64,000 bases of DNA. It comes from Nitzschia sp. pyKryTriq1. Its lineage: Eukaryota > Bacillariophyta > Bacillariophyceae > Bacillariales > Bacillariaceae. Location of the stretch: positions 3,596,001 to 3,660,000 of the forward strand of contig OY101115.1 of NCBI GenBank assembly GCA_956465555.1. The letters are read 5' to 3'. The notes below the pieces were generated by a model that was given only the letters and a program-made list of their open reading frames with translations, did not search any database and was not told the DNA's origin. Within the stretch, counting starts at the first letter, position 1. The number at the start of each line of letters is the position of its first letter. Below, in pieces: positions 30,815 through 42,101 of the stretch. Position numbers and translations under genes: made by a program.

Positions 30815-32985
30815 AAGCTGCACTTCTAGCGCTGCGAGATTGAGTCTCCGACGTGCAGTTATTTCAGTAAATAGAATTTGCATTTTCTTCGTAGATCACA
30901 CCTCCTACTACTATGGTGCTATCGCAGGTGGTGTGGCGATAGCTTCAATAACCGTCATCAGCGGCGTTTCGTGTGTTTGTCTGGCTTCTCCATCTCCGTC
31001 GGTGGTTGGCTTGGTTCCCGGAATCACATTCGACTAATCCGATCGCGGACCTGCCCTGCATGCGCAGGCGCCAACCAGCCCTCAACTCTCTCGGACATTC
31101 TACTCTAGACCGATGAACATTAGTATCTAGTGTTTCAAATTCGTTGGCCTAAGACCCTACTCGACTTCGAACTGCGTAGCCGTTCTCTGTCTAATAAAGC
31201 AAAACTAGGGTTGCTAATCGATTGCTTTCTAATATTGTGAGCTTTAAAACTATTTGCTTGTAAGATGTCGGTCGACGAGATCTTTGTATTTTCAGTTCTA
31301 CGATCTACGTAGAAAATGTACCAGGGTCTACGTGAGATTCGTCCGGATCTCCGTTTTCGTCGATGTGGTTTGTCGACCACCTCATTTCTTTCTACTACTC
31401 TGACTGTTTCAATGCATACGTTTACCTTCTTATAATCGTTTCATTGGACGAGAGGAGAGTTGAAGGTTTCCTCTTTTCTACTCATTATTTTGTCAGTAAC
31501 AAAGGACGATCTTCAGAAGTCAAGTTCGTTGGTATTTTAAGGCTATTGCGCGTATTGAGCGCTTTACTTCAGAGGTCAAGTTCGTCGGTGTTTTAGGGAA
31601 TTGCGCGTATTGAGCGCTTTTGGCTGGCTTGCTCGAACTGCGACATGAATATCATCATATGTAGCGCATTCGTGCGTGTGTACTCATGTTAGTTGTATGT
31701 CTTACGCTATCAAGGCTCTCGACCAAGAATCCAATGATAGAAAACTCGCCTTCAGCCTTCACCTGAATGAACTTCGTTCGCTCTTCAAGTGAACATGTCC
31801 AATCTCTCACTACAAACATCACACTTCTTCAAATAACAATATAATATTAAATCCTTCAATCTCAACAATAGTCTACCCTCATTCTTACACAATCTTCTTT
31901 TCATTATTCAGCGAGCGAACGATCCCACGATGAAAGTGCCACCATTTGGGTCTGTTCGTCGGATGGTAGGTATTGTCCCATGTTGACAACTGGCACAGTT
32001 CTAGTTTCTTCATTGTTGCCATGATCTCCGTCATCATCGTCGTTGTCGCGAAGTTGCGACTGAACAAAGTGAAAGGGGACGGAACTAAGCTGCTACTGTG
32101 TCCCTTTTGTAACTATGTCAAGGTAGCAGGTGAGAAACTTGGACAGCTGATTACTTGTTACAACAAGAAGGAACGACAGCTGTGCGCAAACTTGGATCAG
32201 GAACCGCCAAGTGGCGTTCGAAGCAATAGGGTGTGGAAAGCTATGCGTATGCATGTTGAACGTTGGGAGTCGAGGAAGGGGTCCCTACCAGAGTTTTACA
32301 GTTTGAAAAAGTTGATGAAATAAAAAAAAGGGACTTTATTTTGACTAAACTACGAGAGTATTGCAGTTTTTAAAGCATATATTGTCGATGTGAAATTGGT
32401 GGTAGGACTGAAAAAGAGGTATCCAATGAGTAATTCGAGTTCAAAGTTGGTGACGCGCCGGTGCGTCACCATTTTTACGGACGGGGGTTAACGCGGGAAG
32501 CTGTTAAATAAATTCAAGCATTGCAGAGAGTACTCTCTATGATATGTTCCAGTACCGGTACAAGTAGATCCGACCGTTGAAAGACGCGCGCGCCGCCGCT
32601 CTCTCTACAGTACGGAACGAGTACAGTAGCTCTGCCAATCCGAGCACCTTTTTCCCAAAACACCATTTTTTCACACCGCCGCCTCGCTCCCGCCCCCGAC
32701 GACTTGTCCTTCCTCTATGTTCGTAAACGGGTACCGGTAGACGACTGACGACTCGTCTACGGTACGGCACTCTACTTTAGCTACGACGAGTAATACCGGT
32801 AGTACTTGTAGTCTTCTCTCTCTACGTACCGGTACTGGTGCTCTAAGAGAGACTGTACTCTCTCAAGCAGAGAGAGAATAAACAACTTCTATCTTCCAAC
32901 TTATATTATCTCTACTGGTACGTACCGTAGAGTAGGAAGTATTCCTTGTCCTTCTGGGAAATCTTCCGACCTTGACCAATCGACG
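30815..32985. other. Long spacer with duplications and dense GTAC palindromes
   Basis: 2171 bp. It contains a diverged 56-bp tandem duplication (31511-31621), a 22-bp imperfect palindrome GGTGACGCGCCGGTGCGTCACC (32449-32470), and the densest TACCGGTA/GTAC region of the window (32540-32940), with CTCTCT/GAGAGA runs, just before the TMEM144 gene. A frame of 116 codons (31973-32323) encodes a possible membrane segment and one CxxC, but I cannot support it as a gene. The rest shows nothing recognisable. Confidence 0.5.
31511..31621. repeat. Diverged 56-bp tandem duplication
   Basis: Copies start at 31511 and 31567; both contain TCAAGTTCGTYGGTRTTTTA and end in TTGCGCGTATTGAGCGCTTT. They differ at a few positions and by an indel, so the duplication is not recent. 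Confidence 0.8.
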
Positions 32986-34354
32986 ATGGTGAATGTATTC
33001 GACAACTGTACCGAAAGTTGTGGCTGGACGGCAGCCTTGATCGCTGCCCTCGCCTATGGCTGTGAGTCGGTCTCCTGAACTATGAAATAATGCTATGATT
33101 TCTCTTTGCATCAGTCTACTAACATGCTTTTCTTTTCCAGCTTTTGGGGTTCCGGTCAAGTCTACGAAGCATATTCCTGTACATCCATTGGTACTGCAAT
33201 CATACAAGACGGTCGTCGTGTTCATCACATGTTGGTTTGTGACGTTGCTGGGAGTTGAAGTTGGTTTCACCAAATGGGGCCTCTTGAGCGGCTTGCTCTG
33301 GGTGGTCGGAGGTACTGGAGGTATGTCTTCTAAACAACGATGTCAAAGAGTTTATGTTGTACTCCTAGAGACTACTCCAGCAACATTTGGTTCACCATCT
33401 TTGTCTTGCTTGTTTTCAGGAATCTACGGTATTCGAATGGCAGGATTGGCCATTGCTGTTGGAACATGGGCATCGATCATGATCATGGTCAATTTCATCT
33501 TTGGTATTTTGATTTTTAGAGAACCCGTCTACGATATTCTTGGAACCATGGCAGCTTTCTTGTTGCTCATCGTTGGATTGGTGGGAATGTCTCATTACTC
33601 GGCTCCAAAGAAGCAAGGTCTCCTCAACTCTCAACTTACTTATGGATCTTTCGATGACGAGCCTTCCAAAGCGCCAATGGAGGATCCCCTGACCGATGGT
33701 CAAATAACAATAATAACAACAACGACCGAAGAGAATCAAGCCACAGTGGTAGAGGAGCGTTATGACGAGGTTCATTATGTACTGTTCGGTCTTTCTTTGA
33801 ACAAGCGGCAATGCGGAATCCTCGGTGCGGCAATGAATGGAGTTTTTACAGGAGGCTCGCTTGTTCCTTTACACTACGCGAAAGAAGAGGGATTCGGTGG
33901 TGCCAACTATATCATCAGTATGGCTTCGGGGGCTCTTATTGCCAACTGTTCATTGTGGATCATTTACTTCGTGTACACCGTCTTGGCGAACAGGGTGACT
34001 CTACAAGAAGCATTTGAGTCCATGCCCCGGACGTATTTTGAAGAGCTTTGGTTGCCTGGGTTTGCGGCTGGGGTCTTGCTGTCCATTGCCATGTTTGGCT
34101 CCATTTTTGCGGTCACTTACTTGGGTCAAGGGGTCGGCAACTCTCTGGTGCAGACCAAGATTCTGATAAGCGGTTTGTGGGGAATCTTTTACTACAAGGA
34201 AATCAATGGAACAAAAACAATCTCCATGTGGTTCATGTCGGCGATAATTGCAGTGCTGGCAATCATATGGCTGAGCTTGGAACGTCTTTTTGCCGCTTCT
34301 GGAGGAGAAAACGGCAATAGCCACCGCTTGCTCGAAATGACCTTTGATCTATAG
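32986..34354 (+). CDS. TMEM144-family membrane transporter, copy A
   Basis: Three exons: 32986-33061, 33141-33320 and 33420-34354; 396 aa. About ten hydrophobic segments, with the family start CGWTAALIAALAYGSFGVPV, HPLVLQSYKTVV in TM2, and GQGVGNSLVQTKILISGLWG near the C-terminus. These are the signatures of TMEM144 (DMT superfamily), related to sugar transporters; the substrate is unknown. A hydrophilic loop of about 70 residues with a Thr-rich run splits the protein in two halves. Intron 2 is 99 bp, in frame and free of stops, so retention would add 33 residues. A second member lies at 39829-41007 in opposite orientation. Confidence 0.9.
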
Positions 34355-35351
34355 AGGAAATGGCGAATGCGGTCGTCCAAAGATCATGAAGCGGTGGTTC
34401 TGCTCTACAACGAAACCAGTATTCGTTCACACAAACTAGAAACCTATATATTTGCTGTCTACCCTGACTCTACAATAGTACTGGTAGATAGTCCTACTAC
34501 CTACTGGTACCATCTACAGTACCGTACCGGTAGACTACCAGAACTGCATTTTCGTGTGATTTGGGGTCAAACATGTCCCCCAATTTTAAATATATCAACC
34601 CCGCCCCCCCGGCGCGACGATCGAGAACTTCACACGTGGTACGGTACCGGTATGGTACGACAATGGTGGGAAGCAACAGTATGTTAAAATCCGTGAGTTC
34701 TAGGCAGTGGCTAGCGGCTCAGGGATTCGGGCTAAAGGACTAATTTGACTGTGGGATAACGAAGTGTGTTATCTTAAATTAATGAGCTCTTGCTCTAACT
34801 GATGAAATGAACTTTTGTTCATTTCTAAAGGACTAATTTGACTGTGGGATAACGAAGTGTGTTATCTTAAATTAATGAGCTCTTGCTCTAACTGATGAAA
34901 TGAACTTTTGTTCATTTCTACTTTTCTTGAATCGTTGACATGTATTTCGATAGAAGTCTGTGGACTTCTTATAGTTTCTTGGAGGATCATAGACTGTCTC
35001 CGATAGTCTTAGAAAGAATCTCTGAGTCGTGATCCAAACGTGTGTCGAACGTAATCGTGCGTAATCGTGAACGCTGGTCGCGTCCGTCCGTCATTCCATG
35101 ATCGTCCGTTGTAGGTAGATATTCGAACAACAGTACAGTACAAATAGCGGAAACACCAAGCACACCACAGACGGGGGTAGCAAGTCACTCTACTCTTTAG
35201 CTACTCTACGAAGTAGAAAGTAGAGAGAAGAGCGTAGCGTGTTTGGTATTTGCGCATACACTACTACCGCAGAGCTCTACATTTCTAACTCAGTCGAGTC
35301 ACACCCACCTCGAAGACGCACTTTCAGTAACTTCATTCAAACTGCAGAACA
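34355..35351. promoter_or_regulatory. Spacer with perfect 93-bp tandem duplication
   Basis: 997 bp. It holds GTAC-rich palindromes near 34490-34545 and 34640-34660, the 93-bp duplication at 34732-34917, further hairpin-rich sequence (34921-35010), and CTACTCT hairpins at 35185-35232 upstream of the next ATG. No gene. Confidence 0.55.
34732..34917. repeat. Perfect 93-bp tandem duplication with three hairpins per unit
   Basis: Units at 34732-34824 and 34825-34917 appear identical. Each carries three inverted repeats in a row: GATAAC-GTTATC, GAGC-GCTC and AAATGAAC-GTTCATTT. Identity points to a recent duplication. Confidence 0.9.
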
Positions 35352-37434
35352 ATGTCCACGACGGAGGCAGCAGCACTCCCGTCATCTCCGACTGCGGGAG
35401 CCGATGCCACGGACGAGCCCGGGACACCCCCCAACGTCGACCTTGCTGCTGGAGAAGAATCATCTCCTGGTGACATCCTGGAAGCAACTGGAAACACAGC
35501 CGACAAAGGTATCGCGGCTCACCACGATGATGATGATGATGATGATGACGATTCACCGCGACACGACGAAGAAGAGCCGTCTGTACTGCTCGCCACGACC
35601 AAAACATCATCGCCCAGAAAAAGCACCACCACTCACGATCCTACTGCTTCGTCATCTCCCAGCGGCGGAGGCAGCAGTCGACGCGTATCGAAGCGCATCA
35701 AGATACGGCGCAAGGCTCGACCCACCCCGAAAATCTTTCAAGATGTCATCACGGTAATCATTCCGCTCAATGTGACTGCCGATTTGAAGGTGGCGATTCA
35801 GCGCACTCGGACCAAGCGCATTCAGAGTATTTACAAGCGGTTTCCAGCACTCAAAAAGGCTGTCAAAAAGTGGAAGCATAGTCGTCACGAGGACGACGAG
35901 GACGACAACTCGAAGGCTGATGATCCCATGGCTGAGGATGAAGAGGCAACAAAGGATACAACTAATGCTGAATCGTCATCAAAGGGCGATGGGAAGGAGA
36001 ACAACAAACCGTCGAAAAAGAAAAAGAAGATTCTTGCCCATGTCCCACAACCAGAACAATATGGATCAGTGCTAGACTACTTGGAGGCCAAGTATGTACG
36101 AGGTGTAATGCTAGGGGACGAAGAGGCCGACGGAGAAAGTATGGAAGACAGATCAGAAGGGCAAGGATCCGTTTATTCCGGGGGAAGTTTCTTGGATGAT
36201 GCGGACCTGCAACGTGATGTCGCCGAGCAAGTCATGGCGAACACAACACTCACTAAGCTGGAACTCGAAGACGACGACGGTGAATTCTTTGTCAATGTGG
36301 GTGCTCTGGAGGTAGAAGAGAATCAATACGGCGAAAACTATGATCCCCTGCTAGATAAGGAGGCGACCACCAAGGTTACAAAGAAGCGGAAGAAATCGCA
36401 GTCCAGCGTTGTCACGGAAGTCAGCAAATCTTCCATCAAAAAGAAAACGAAGACAAAGGAAGGCGACGAGGATACCTTGGCACAGTCTTCCAAATCCAAA
36501 AAGTCTGTGACGTCAACTGGTACACAAAAGAAAGCTTCTGCCAAGAAATCCAAGAAAGCTGAAGATGCGACGTCGACTACCAAGGAAGTCAAGGAGGAGG
36601 AATCTGAGGAACGAAAGAAGCAAAAAGCGGAGGCTAAGAAGGCCAAGGCCAAGTCTGATTCAATCTTCAAGAAGCTGGTCGTCATCGTAAAAAAGATGAC
36701 AAAGGAGGAACTGCCCCGACGAAAGACAAAACTAATGGTTTCTTTGACATGTCCAGCCAACAAGAAAGCCGGGGACGATGTCACTTTTACGTAAGTAGCA
36801 CGCACTCGGTGCTGCAAGTTGTCCCTGCTAGATGCGTGCACTGTAATTGACGAGGACTGATGACGCTCACCATTCTTCTTATTCCAGAAATCCTCACAAC
36901 AAAGGCCAACGATTGCGAGCCAAGATTCCCAAGGGTTGCTTTCCCGGAGGCACTTTCAAAGTTTCTGTGCCAATCAAGCATGATCCAGCAGAAGACGATG
37001 AAGAAAAGGATCACAACAACTTTTCTCGCGACTTTCAGGAATTGATAGATGATTATGCAAGAGCCTATGATAATTGGTGCAGTGCACAGTCCCTGGTGGT
37101 GAAAAATTTTGCTCTTCTAAAGGAAAAACAAGCAAAATATGATGCATTGATAGAGCACTTCCCAAAGAATTTGCTAACTCCAGTGACGGCAGAATACATG
37201 AAGAAGATTGTGCGCCGCGCAAGACAGAATCGTCATAAGAGAAAGAAGACGGCCGAATTGAAACCAGAGGAAAAAGATGAGGAAGACTCTGGGGAAGAGT
37301 CGGAAAAGGAGGAAGTCGAAGAGGAGGAGGAGCAGAGTTCGCCGAAACCAAAGAAGCGAATTGTCGAGATTCCAACACTGGGGTCTGTGTTCCCCAAGAT
37401 GAAGTGGAAGGAAAGTGACTTTGTCAACACCTAG
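35352..37434 (+). CDS. Large Lys/Asp-rich protein with a PGGTF-type beta module
   Basis: Two exons, 35352-36790 and 36888-37434 (97-bp intron), 661 aa. It is mostly low complexity: an Asp run (about residues 60-67), basic stretches such as KKKKK and KKRKK that can act as nuclear signals, and acidic blocks. The conserved part spans the intron: VSLTCPANKKAGDDVTFT before it and RAKIPKGCFPGGTFKVSVP after it, a paired CP...AGD / PKG...PGGTF motif that recurs in many stramenopile proteins and looks like a small beta-rich module. A helical, basic C-terminal region (RRARQNRHKRKK) ends in an acidic tail. A nuclear role is likely; function is unknown. It converges on the WD40 gene, 62 bp away. Confidence 0.75.
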
Positions 37435-37496
37435 AACTTCTCTATATATACAATTATATAGAAAGCAATGATAATTCCGCGATGATCAAGTCTCTA

Positions 37497-38720
37497 TTAC
37501 GGCTCTAGCGAGTATATTTGCAGTCCGCCGTTCTCGCTACCTGAAATCATTCTTGGCGGATTATTCGTCGCCACGCTGGCACCACCACCAATAGTACGTT
37601 GCAGTGTCGTAGCGCCATGGATAGTCCAGACCGTATCGTCGCACGTGAAGGTATGCATGGGTTGATGCATTTTCCCTGCACTCCATACATGTACTTTTCG
37701 ATCGGCACCACACGTCAAGAATCGCCTCGAGTCCGCCAGAGCCGTCATACTCAAGATCCAACTAGCGTGAGCTTGCACCACGTGGTTGACAAGCACAGGA
37801 ACCGCTCGACCCAGATCCCAGACTGCCAACATGCCATCATCACTCGCTGTGACTAGGAGATGGGCATCTGGAGTAAACTTTACAGCGCGTACAGGTGCCT
37901 CGTGATGAATCATTCGGTGGGGTTTCTCGCCCAAGATTTCGACAATGCCATCCTGTCGCCCAACAGCAAGACTTCGTCTGGAAGGGTGCCAATCACTGCT
38001 CATTGCAATCGAACCAGGTTTGGACCAGACATCAACGATAGCTCCAGCTGCCAGTGGATCCTTTGTCGCCTTGGGGGTCACAAGACCCGTCGCGACGATC
38101 GCAATCGTTCCATCCAGCCGGGCGACTGCCAAGAGTATATCGCCTACTCCCGATATCTTTGGCGGGCAAATCTGAAAGCAAGCCCCAGTGGCATTTTCGA
38201 CTAGAAAGTCGCGGACAGCCCGAAGGTGCTGTGGCTCACCGCGAGATGACGGATCACCACGGTCAGTAGCCGAGTCGTCGCCGCCATCCTCGTCCATTGT
38301 TTCGCACAAGGAAAATAGACGAATCCTCCCAGTCAAATCCATAGACACCACAAGTTGGTCGCCGGCCATCTCATCATCTCCCACATAGTTTCTTGCCAAG
38401 TGAACTTGAGAGCAACCAATATGTACTGAAGACTTCTCTTCTGTCTGGACCTCTTGAGACTCGCCCAGCAAGAGATGAGTGCAAGTGCAGGAGCAAGCCG
38501 AAGCGTCCAAAACGTCCTGCTGCGTCGTCTCCAACGACTTTTCGCGCACGAGGAAACCTCGGACTGAGCCATCACCACAAGCTGCCCAGATTCGCCAGGA
38601 GGGAGCCACCTTGCTTGCGCCGATTGTGTTTAATGACTTGGTGAGAAGAGGACCACTGACCACCTGCCATATCGGATAGTCGCCGACTTTTTCGCGGTGG
38701 AGACTTCGATAGCCGCTCAT
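37497..38720 (-). CDS. SKI8/WDR61-like WD40 beta-propeller protein
   Basis: 407 aa, no intron. Repeated WD40 units are visible: DGSVRGF, LTGRIRLFSL, LDGTIAIV, QDGIVEILGEK, DDGMLAVWDLGRA, ADRKVHVWSAGK and the closing block ISGSENGGLQIYSLEP. The GASWILSM-type / TCDDTVWTI pair near the C-terminus resembles SKI8/WDR61, shared by the cytosolic Ski RNA-decay complex and the nuclear PAF1 transcription complex. Propeller surface residues cannot be judged, so membership in either complex is inferred. The region at about residues 130-170 is an acidic insertion. Confidence 0.82.
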   Translation of the reverse strand: MSGYRSLHREKVGDYPIWQVVSGPLLTKSLNTIGASKVAPSWRIWAACGDGSVRGFLVREKSLETTQQDVLDASACSCTCTHLLLGESQEVQTEEKSSVHIGCSQVHLARNYVGDDEMAGDQLVVSMDLTGRIRLFSLCETMDEDGGDDSATDRGDPSSRGEPQHLRAVRDFLVENATGACFQICPPKISGVGDILLAVARLDGTIAIVATGLVTPKATKDPLAAGAIVDVWSKPGSIAMSSDWHPSRRSLAVGRQDGIVEILGEKPHRMIHHEAPVRAVKFTPDAHLLVTASDDGMLAVWDLGRAVPVLVNHVVQAHASWILSMTALADSRRFLTCGADRKVHVWSAGKMHQPMHTFTCDDTVWTIHGATTLQRTIGGGASVATNNPPRMISGSENGGLQIYSLEP

Positions 38721-39828
38721 TGTGCTTGCAGACTTCTTTCAAATATATTATAGTTCGCAGCGAGACTGACTGGGTCACCACTCCGATTGTGCCGAAGAGG
38801 AGGACACCTATATGATGTCGGTTGGAGAGAGGAGAGCTCCACGAGTACATATGGGGACCTATTGTAGAGGAGTCGTCTCGGCTTTTCTCGATCGCGATCG
38901 TCGCCATCATCGTCGTTGCGAGTTGTGATTTCTGCGGGGCTTTCTGGATTGCAGTCGAGAGGGGCGACGAACGGACCTCCACGATGATTTCAACTTTGCC
39001 AACTTCGAGTACCGGTATGAGTACATAGTCTACTATCTCCCGCCAAGGATGGGATCGCCCGTCTCCCGTGAGTATCATACTCCCGCTCTGTACGGGACGT
39101 GGTACTACGTACCGGTACCAGGTACAGGTACGGTATGTAGTATGTATCCAGAGAGCTGGTAGTCAAATTTGTGCGTCATGTCATTCATTCATTGATTCTT
39201 CATTCATCATGATCTCATCATCATCAGGGCTGACGCTTTGACTGGTAGGACCACTTCCTTGGTCCCGCGTAGTAGTGTTGTTGTTACGAGAAGCGGTCTA
39301 CAGGTAGTTCGTCTGCTCTTCCGAGGCACGAACCTATCTCTGGTAAAGTGAACTTCCGTCTCAAACTCAAGATTACTACACTTTTTATTCTACTTTGTTG
39401 ACTTGACTTGTTGACCATGAATCACCTTCGCCAGGACGGGTACGCTGTCAGCTGACACTTGACTGATAGGACCACTTCCTTGGTCCCGCGTCGTAGTTTT
39501 GGCGTTGTTGTTACGAGTAGCGGTCTAGAGTTCTTCTGTTGTTGTTACGAGTAGTGGTCTAGTTCGTCTGCTCTTCCGAGGCACGAACCTATCTCTGGTG
39601 AAGTGAACTGTTCGACCTGAACTTTTCCTGCAAACCCAATAAGTCAGTGCGATCAACGAAATGAAGTACTTCAAGGGTACTTTCGTCAAGAAACAAAGAC
39701 ACTTATGAATTCAGCTGGTACTTCCACCTTGTGGTAGCTTGTCGATGCTCCATTCGAAGATGCCTTGCGAGGACCATGATAAGGCTTTCGTCGTATCGCA
39801 GAAGAAGGACATAGGAAGACTTTGCTTT
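38721..39828. other. Spacer with a duplicated hairpin-bearing element
   Basis: 1108 bp. Two diverged copies of a roughly 115-150-bp element lie at 39239-39355 and 39460-39609. GTAC-rich palindromes lie around 39095-39140. The remainder is featureless; no gene seen. Confidence 0.55.
39239..39609. repeat. Two diverged copies of a hairpin element
   Basis: Copies at 39239-39355 and 39460-39609 share GGACCACTTCCTTGGTCC (a 6-bp-stem hairpin), TTGTTGTTACGAG, GGTCTA, the GTTCGT...ACGAAC inverted repeat and CCTATCTCTGGTRAAGTGAAC. The second copy has an internal duplication of the TTGTTACGAGTAGYGGTCTAG part. Confidence 0.85.
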
Positions 39829-41007
39829 CTAGCCTTTCGAAGAAGCTGAATTTCGTTCATAGCTCAACCAGAGAATAGCTGCAACGCAGATTGTAGCTGA
39901 TGCAAACCACTTGCCAATGGCCTCTGGGTCCTTGACCTCTTTGAACCAGAATATTCCCCACAAACCACTAATTAGAATCTTTGATTGTACCAGACTATTC
40001 CCCACTCCTTGGCCAAGGAATGCAATGGAGAAAATTGATCCGAACATTCCAATAGTTAGCAAAAGACCCGCCATGAAACCTCTGAACCATAATTCTTTCA
40101 AATGTAATCGTGGCATCAACTCGTACGTCGTCTGCAGCGTGTTTCCTTCCGGTACAGTACTACGCTGCTTCAAGTGAACGTAGAAGAAATAACCAACCCA
40201 AATGACCAGGTTGGCAGCCATCGAACCAGAGCCAAAACTGAGAATAAAAGACCGACCCATGAAGCCCTGAGCTTTTGCGAAATGCATCGGGATCAAAGAA
40301 GAACCCGCAAGAAGTCCATTCAGCACCGCAAAGAGGATACCCGATTCTCGCTGCGTAAGGGGAAAGCCAGCAATGACAGTATGAACAACTTCTTTATCGT
40401 CCTTAGCTTCCTCCTCATCCCGGTGGTCACTCGTAGATGGTATCATAGGAGCCAATTCCTCTTCGTCCACTCGTCGCCGGGAAGTCAAATTTTTGTCAAT
40501 AGAAAACCTGCTAGCGACAAGTTCCACTTCCTCGCGGTTGTTCGTGGAGGCCGGTGTCGGTTTGGAAACCGCCGAATATTTGCTCATCCCGACAAGACCA
40601 CAGCTTAAAGACGCAAATGCCATACAGGTATGAGAGAATGAGTTGATCGGTTCCCGAAAGATGAGGATCCCCCAGACAAAATTAACAAGAACCATAACGG
40701 ACGCCCATGTGCCGACCGCCACTGCCATGCCAGCATTTCGAATTCCAAGAATACCACAGGATCCTCCAGAGACCCATAAAAATCCAGACAGTATCCCGTA
40801 GCCAGTCCATTTTGCCTCCTCGCCAAGGAGTAGAACGAACCAGGAAAGAACAAAAAGGACAACTGTTTTGTAGGACTGCAAGACTAGAGGATGGACCTCA
40901 ATGTCCAGAGTCGCTTTGATTGGCACTCCATAGGACCCATAGCTCAAGGCAGCAATAACGGCGGCAATCCAACCACATGGATCTCCGCATCCCTCGCCTT
41001 CTAGCAT
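39829..41007 (-). CDS. TMEM144-family membrane transporter, copy B
   Basis: 392 aa from the ATG at 41007 (a GTG at 41025 opens the frame), intronless. It is a paralog of the gene at 32986-34354: CGWIAAVIAALSYGSYGVPI, HPLVLQSYKTVVLFVLSWF, RNAGMAVAVGTWASVMVLV, GILIFREPI and GQGVGNSLVQSKILISGLWG. About ten transmembrane segments with a long hydrophilic, charged central loop (about residues 160-215). Copy A has two introns, copy B none. They are in opposite orientation, about 5.5 kb apart with two unrelated genes between. Transport function is inferred from the DMT superfamily; the substrate is unknown. Confidence 0.9.
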   Translation of the reverse strand: MLEGEGCGDPCGWIAAVIAALSYGSYGVPIKATLDIEVHPLVLQSYKTVVLFVLSWFVLLLGEEAKWTGYGILSGFLWVSGGSCGILGIRNAGMAVAVGTWASVMVLVNFVWGILIFREPINSFSHTCMAFASLSCGLVGMSKYSAVSKPTPASTNNREEVELVASRFSIDKNLTSRRRVDEEELAPMIPSTSDHRDEEEAKDDKEVVHTVIAGFPLTQRESGILFAVLNGLLAGSSLIPMHFAKAQGFMGRSFILSFGSGSMAANLVIWVGYFFYVHLKQRSTVPEGNTLQTTYELMPRLHLKELWFRGFMAGLLLTIGMFGSIFSIAFLGQGVGNSLVQSKILISGLWGIFWFKEVKDPEAIGKWFASATICVAAILWLSYERNSASSKG

Positions 41008-42101
41008 ACTTTTCACAATCAACACTATATGTGTTGGTTTTCGACGTAGTGTGCTTATTCGCTGAAGTGTAATGGATCAGTGATCAGAAAACGGAGAGAA
41101 AGCCCGTTGCCCGTGGTTTGTTCGTTGTTCTCCAAAAAAAAATCTCGCTTCTCGGTACGAGTAACTTCTGCGTTTTCTCTCCTTTTTCGCGGGCCGGTAC
41201 GTGTACGTGTATGCCGATACAGTACGAGTAAATACAGTAGTACTCGGGGGGGGGGGGCACGTGTCTGTAGAGGGAGTTTACCCCGCCGGTACCTGGTGTG
41301 ATACCTGGTACAGTACCGGTACTGTACCGCGCCCCCGTGTACAGGTACCCCAGGTCTACTGTACTGTTCTGTACGTACCGTTATGTATTTGACTTGCTAC
41401 AGCATTAGGGCTACTGTATGTCTGTCAGACTTCGGTCGGCCTTTGGCTACATAGCTCGTTGGCTTGCTTTTCGCTGTCATGTATGTCATCGATCGTCCAT
41501 CATCCGTCTATCAGGAGGTATCATCTCTTGGGGGCAATAATGACTTAGACGACCACTAAAAAAACTGAGCCTTCCCCCTTTTTTCAATTTCACAGAAAAC
41601 GTAATAATAGCCCCCCCCCCCCCCCGCCCGTTCCCCGCCCGTATGTACCTGGTACCGGTACTGTACAAGTACCGGGAGACCACACGCATGCATGCACGAC
41701 ACGATGGCCACCCTGCCTTGATCGAACCGCCAGCGTTTTTGCGCGTAGAATAAGAGAACGCTACCGGAACGAGTAGAGGTATGGGTTTTGGGCCTTCTAT
41801 TCACTGTTCACTCCTCTATTTTGTTGTACTGTACGAGTACGTAGATGTGATCATTATTCATTATTTGGTCTGTGGGTTTGGATTGTGGGATTTCTTCCTC
41901 TCTCTTACCATTGTGAAAGAACAAGATATTTTGTTGTAGGCTAGGTCCTCTTGGTCACTCACCATTCAGTGTGTGGCCTCTTGAACACCTCGAAGCTTCA
42001 GGGAGCGACGTGTTATAACTCCGGTCATCGGACTGATCGCCCTTTGATTCGGTCATCTTGTAAATACTGTATACACAACGATCTCAGCGCACGCCAACAA
42101 T
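41008..42101. promoter_or_regulatory. Divergent promoter region with poly-G/poly-C tracts
   Basis: 1094 bp. It has a G run at about 41246-41257, a C run at about 41609-41627, and many GTAC palindromes (about 41195-41365 and 41640-41675). No coding sequence is recognised. It lies between divergent starts and must hold both promoters. Confidence 0.55.

Noticed and set aside
30840-31037. 65-codon hydrophobic frame after the kinase stop
   Set aside because: Possible 3' UTR artefact; no homology recognised and no intron joining it to the kinase.
31885-32323. Open frames on both strands (116 codons plus, 60 codons minus), one with a hydrophobic stretch and a CPFC
   Set aside because: No family resemblance, the frames overlap on opposite strands and there is no intron or neighbour support. 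Left as unassigned spacer.
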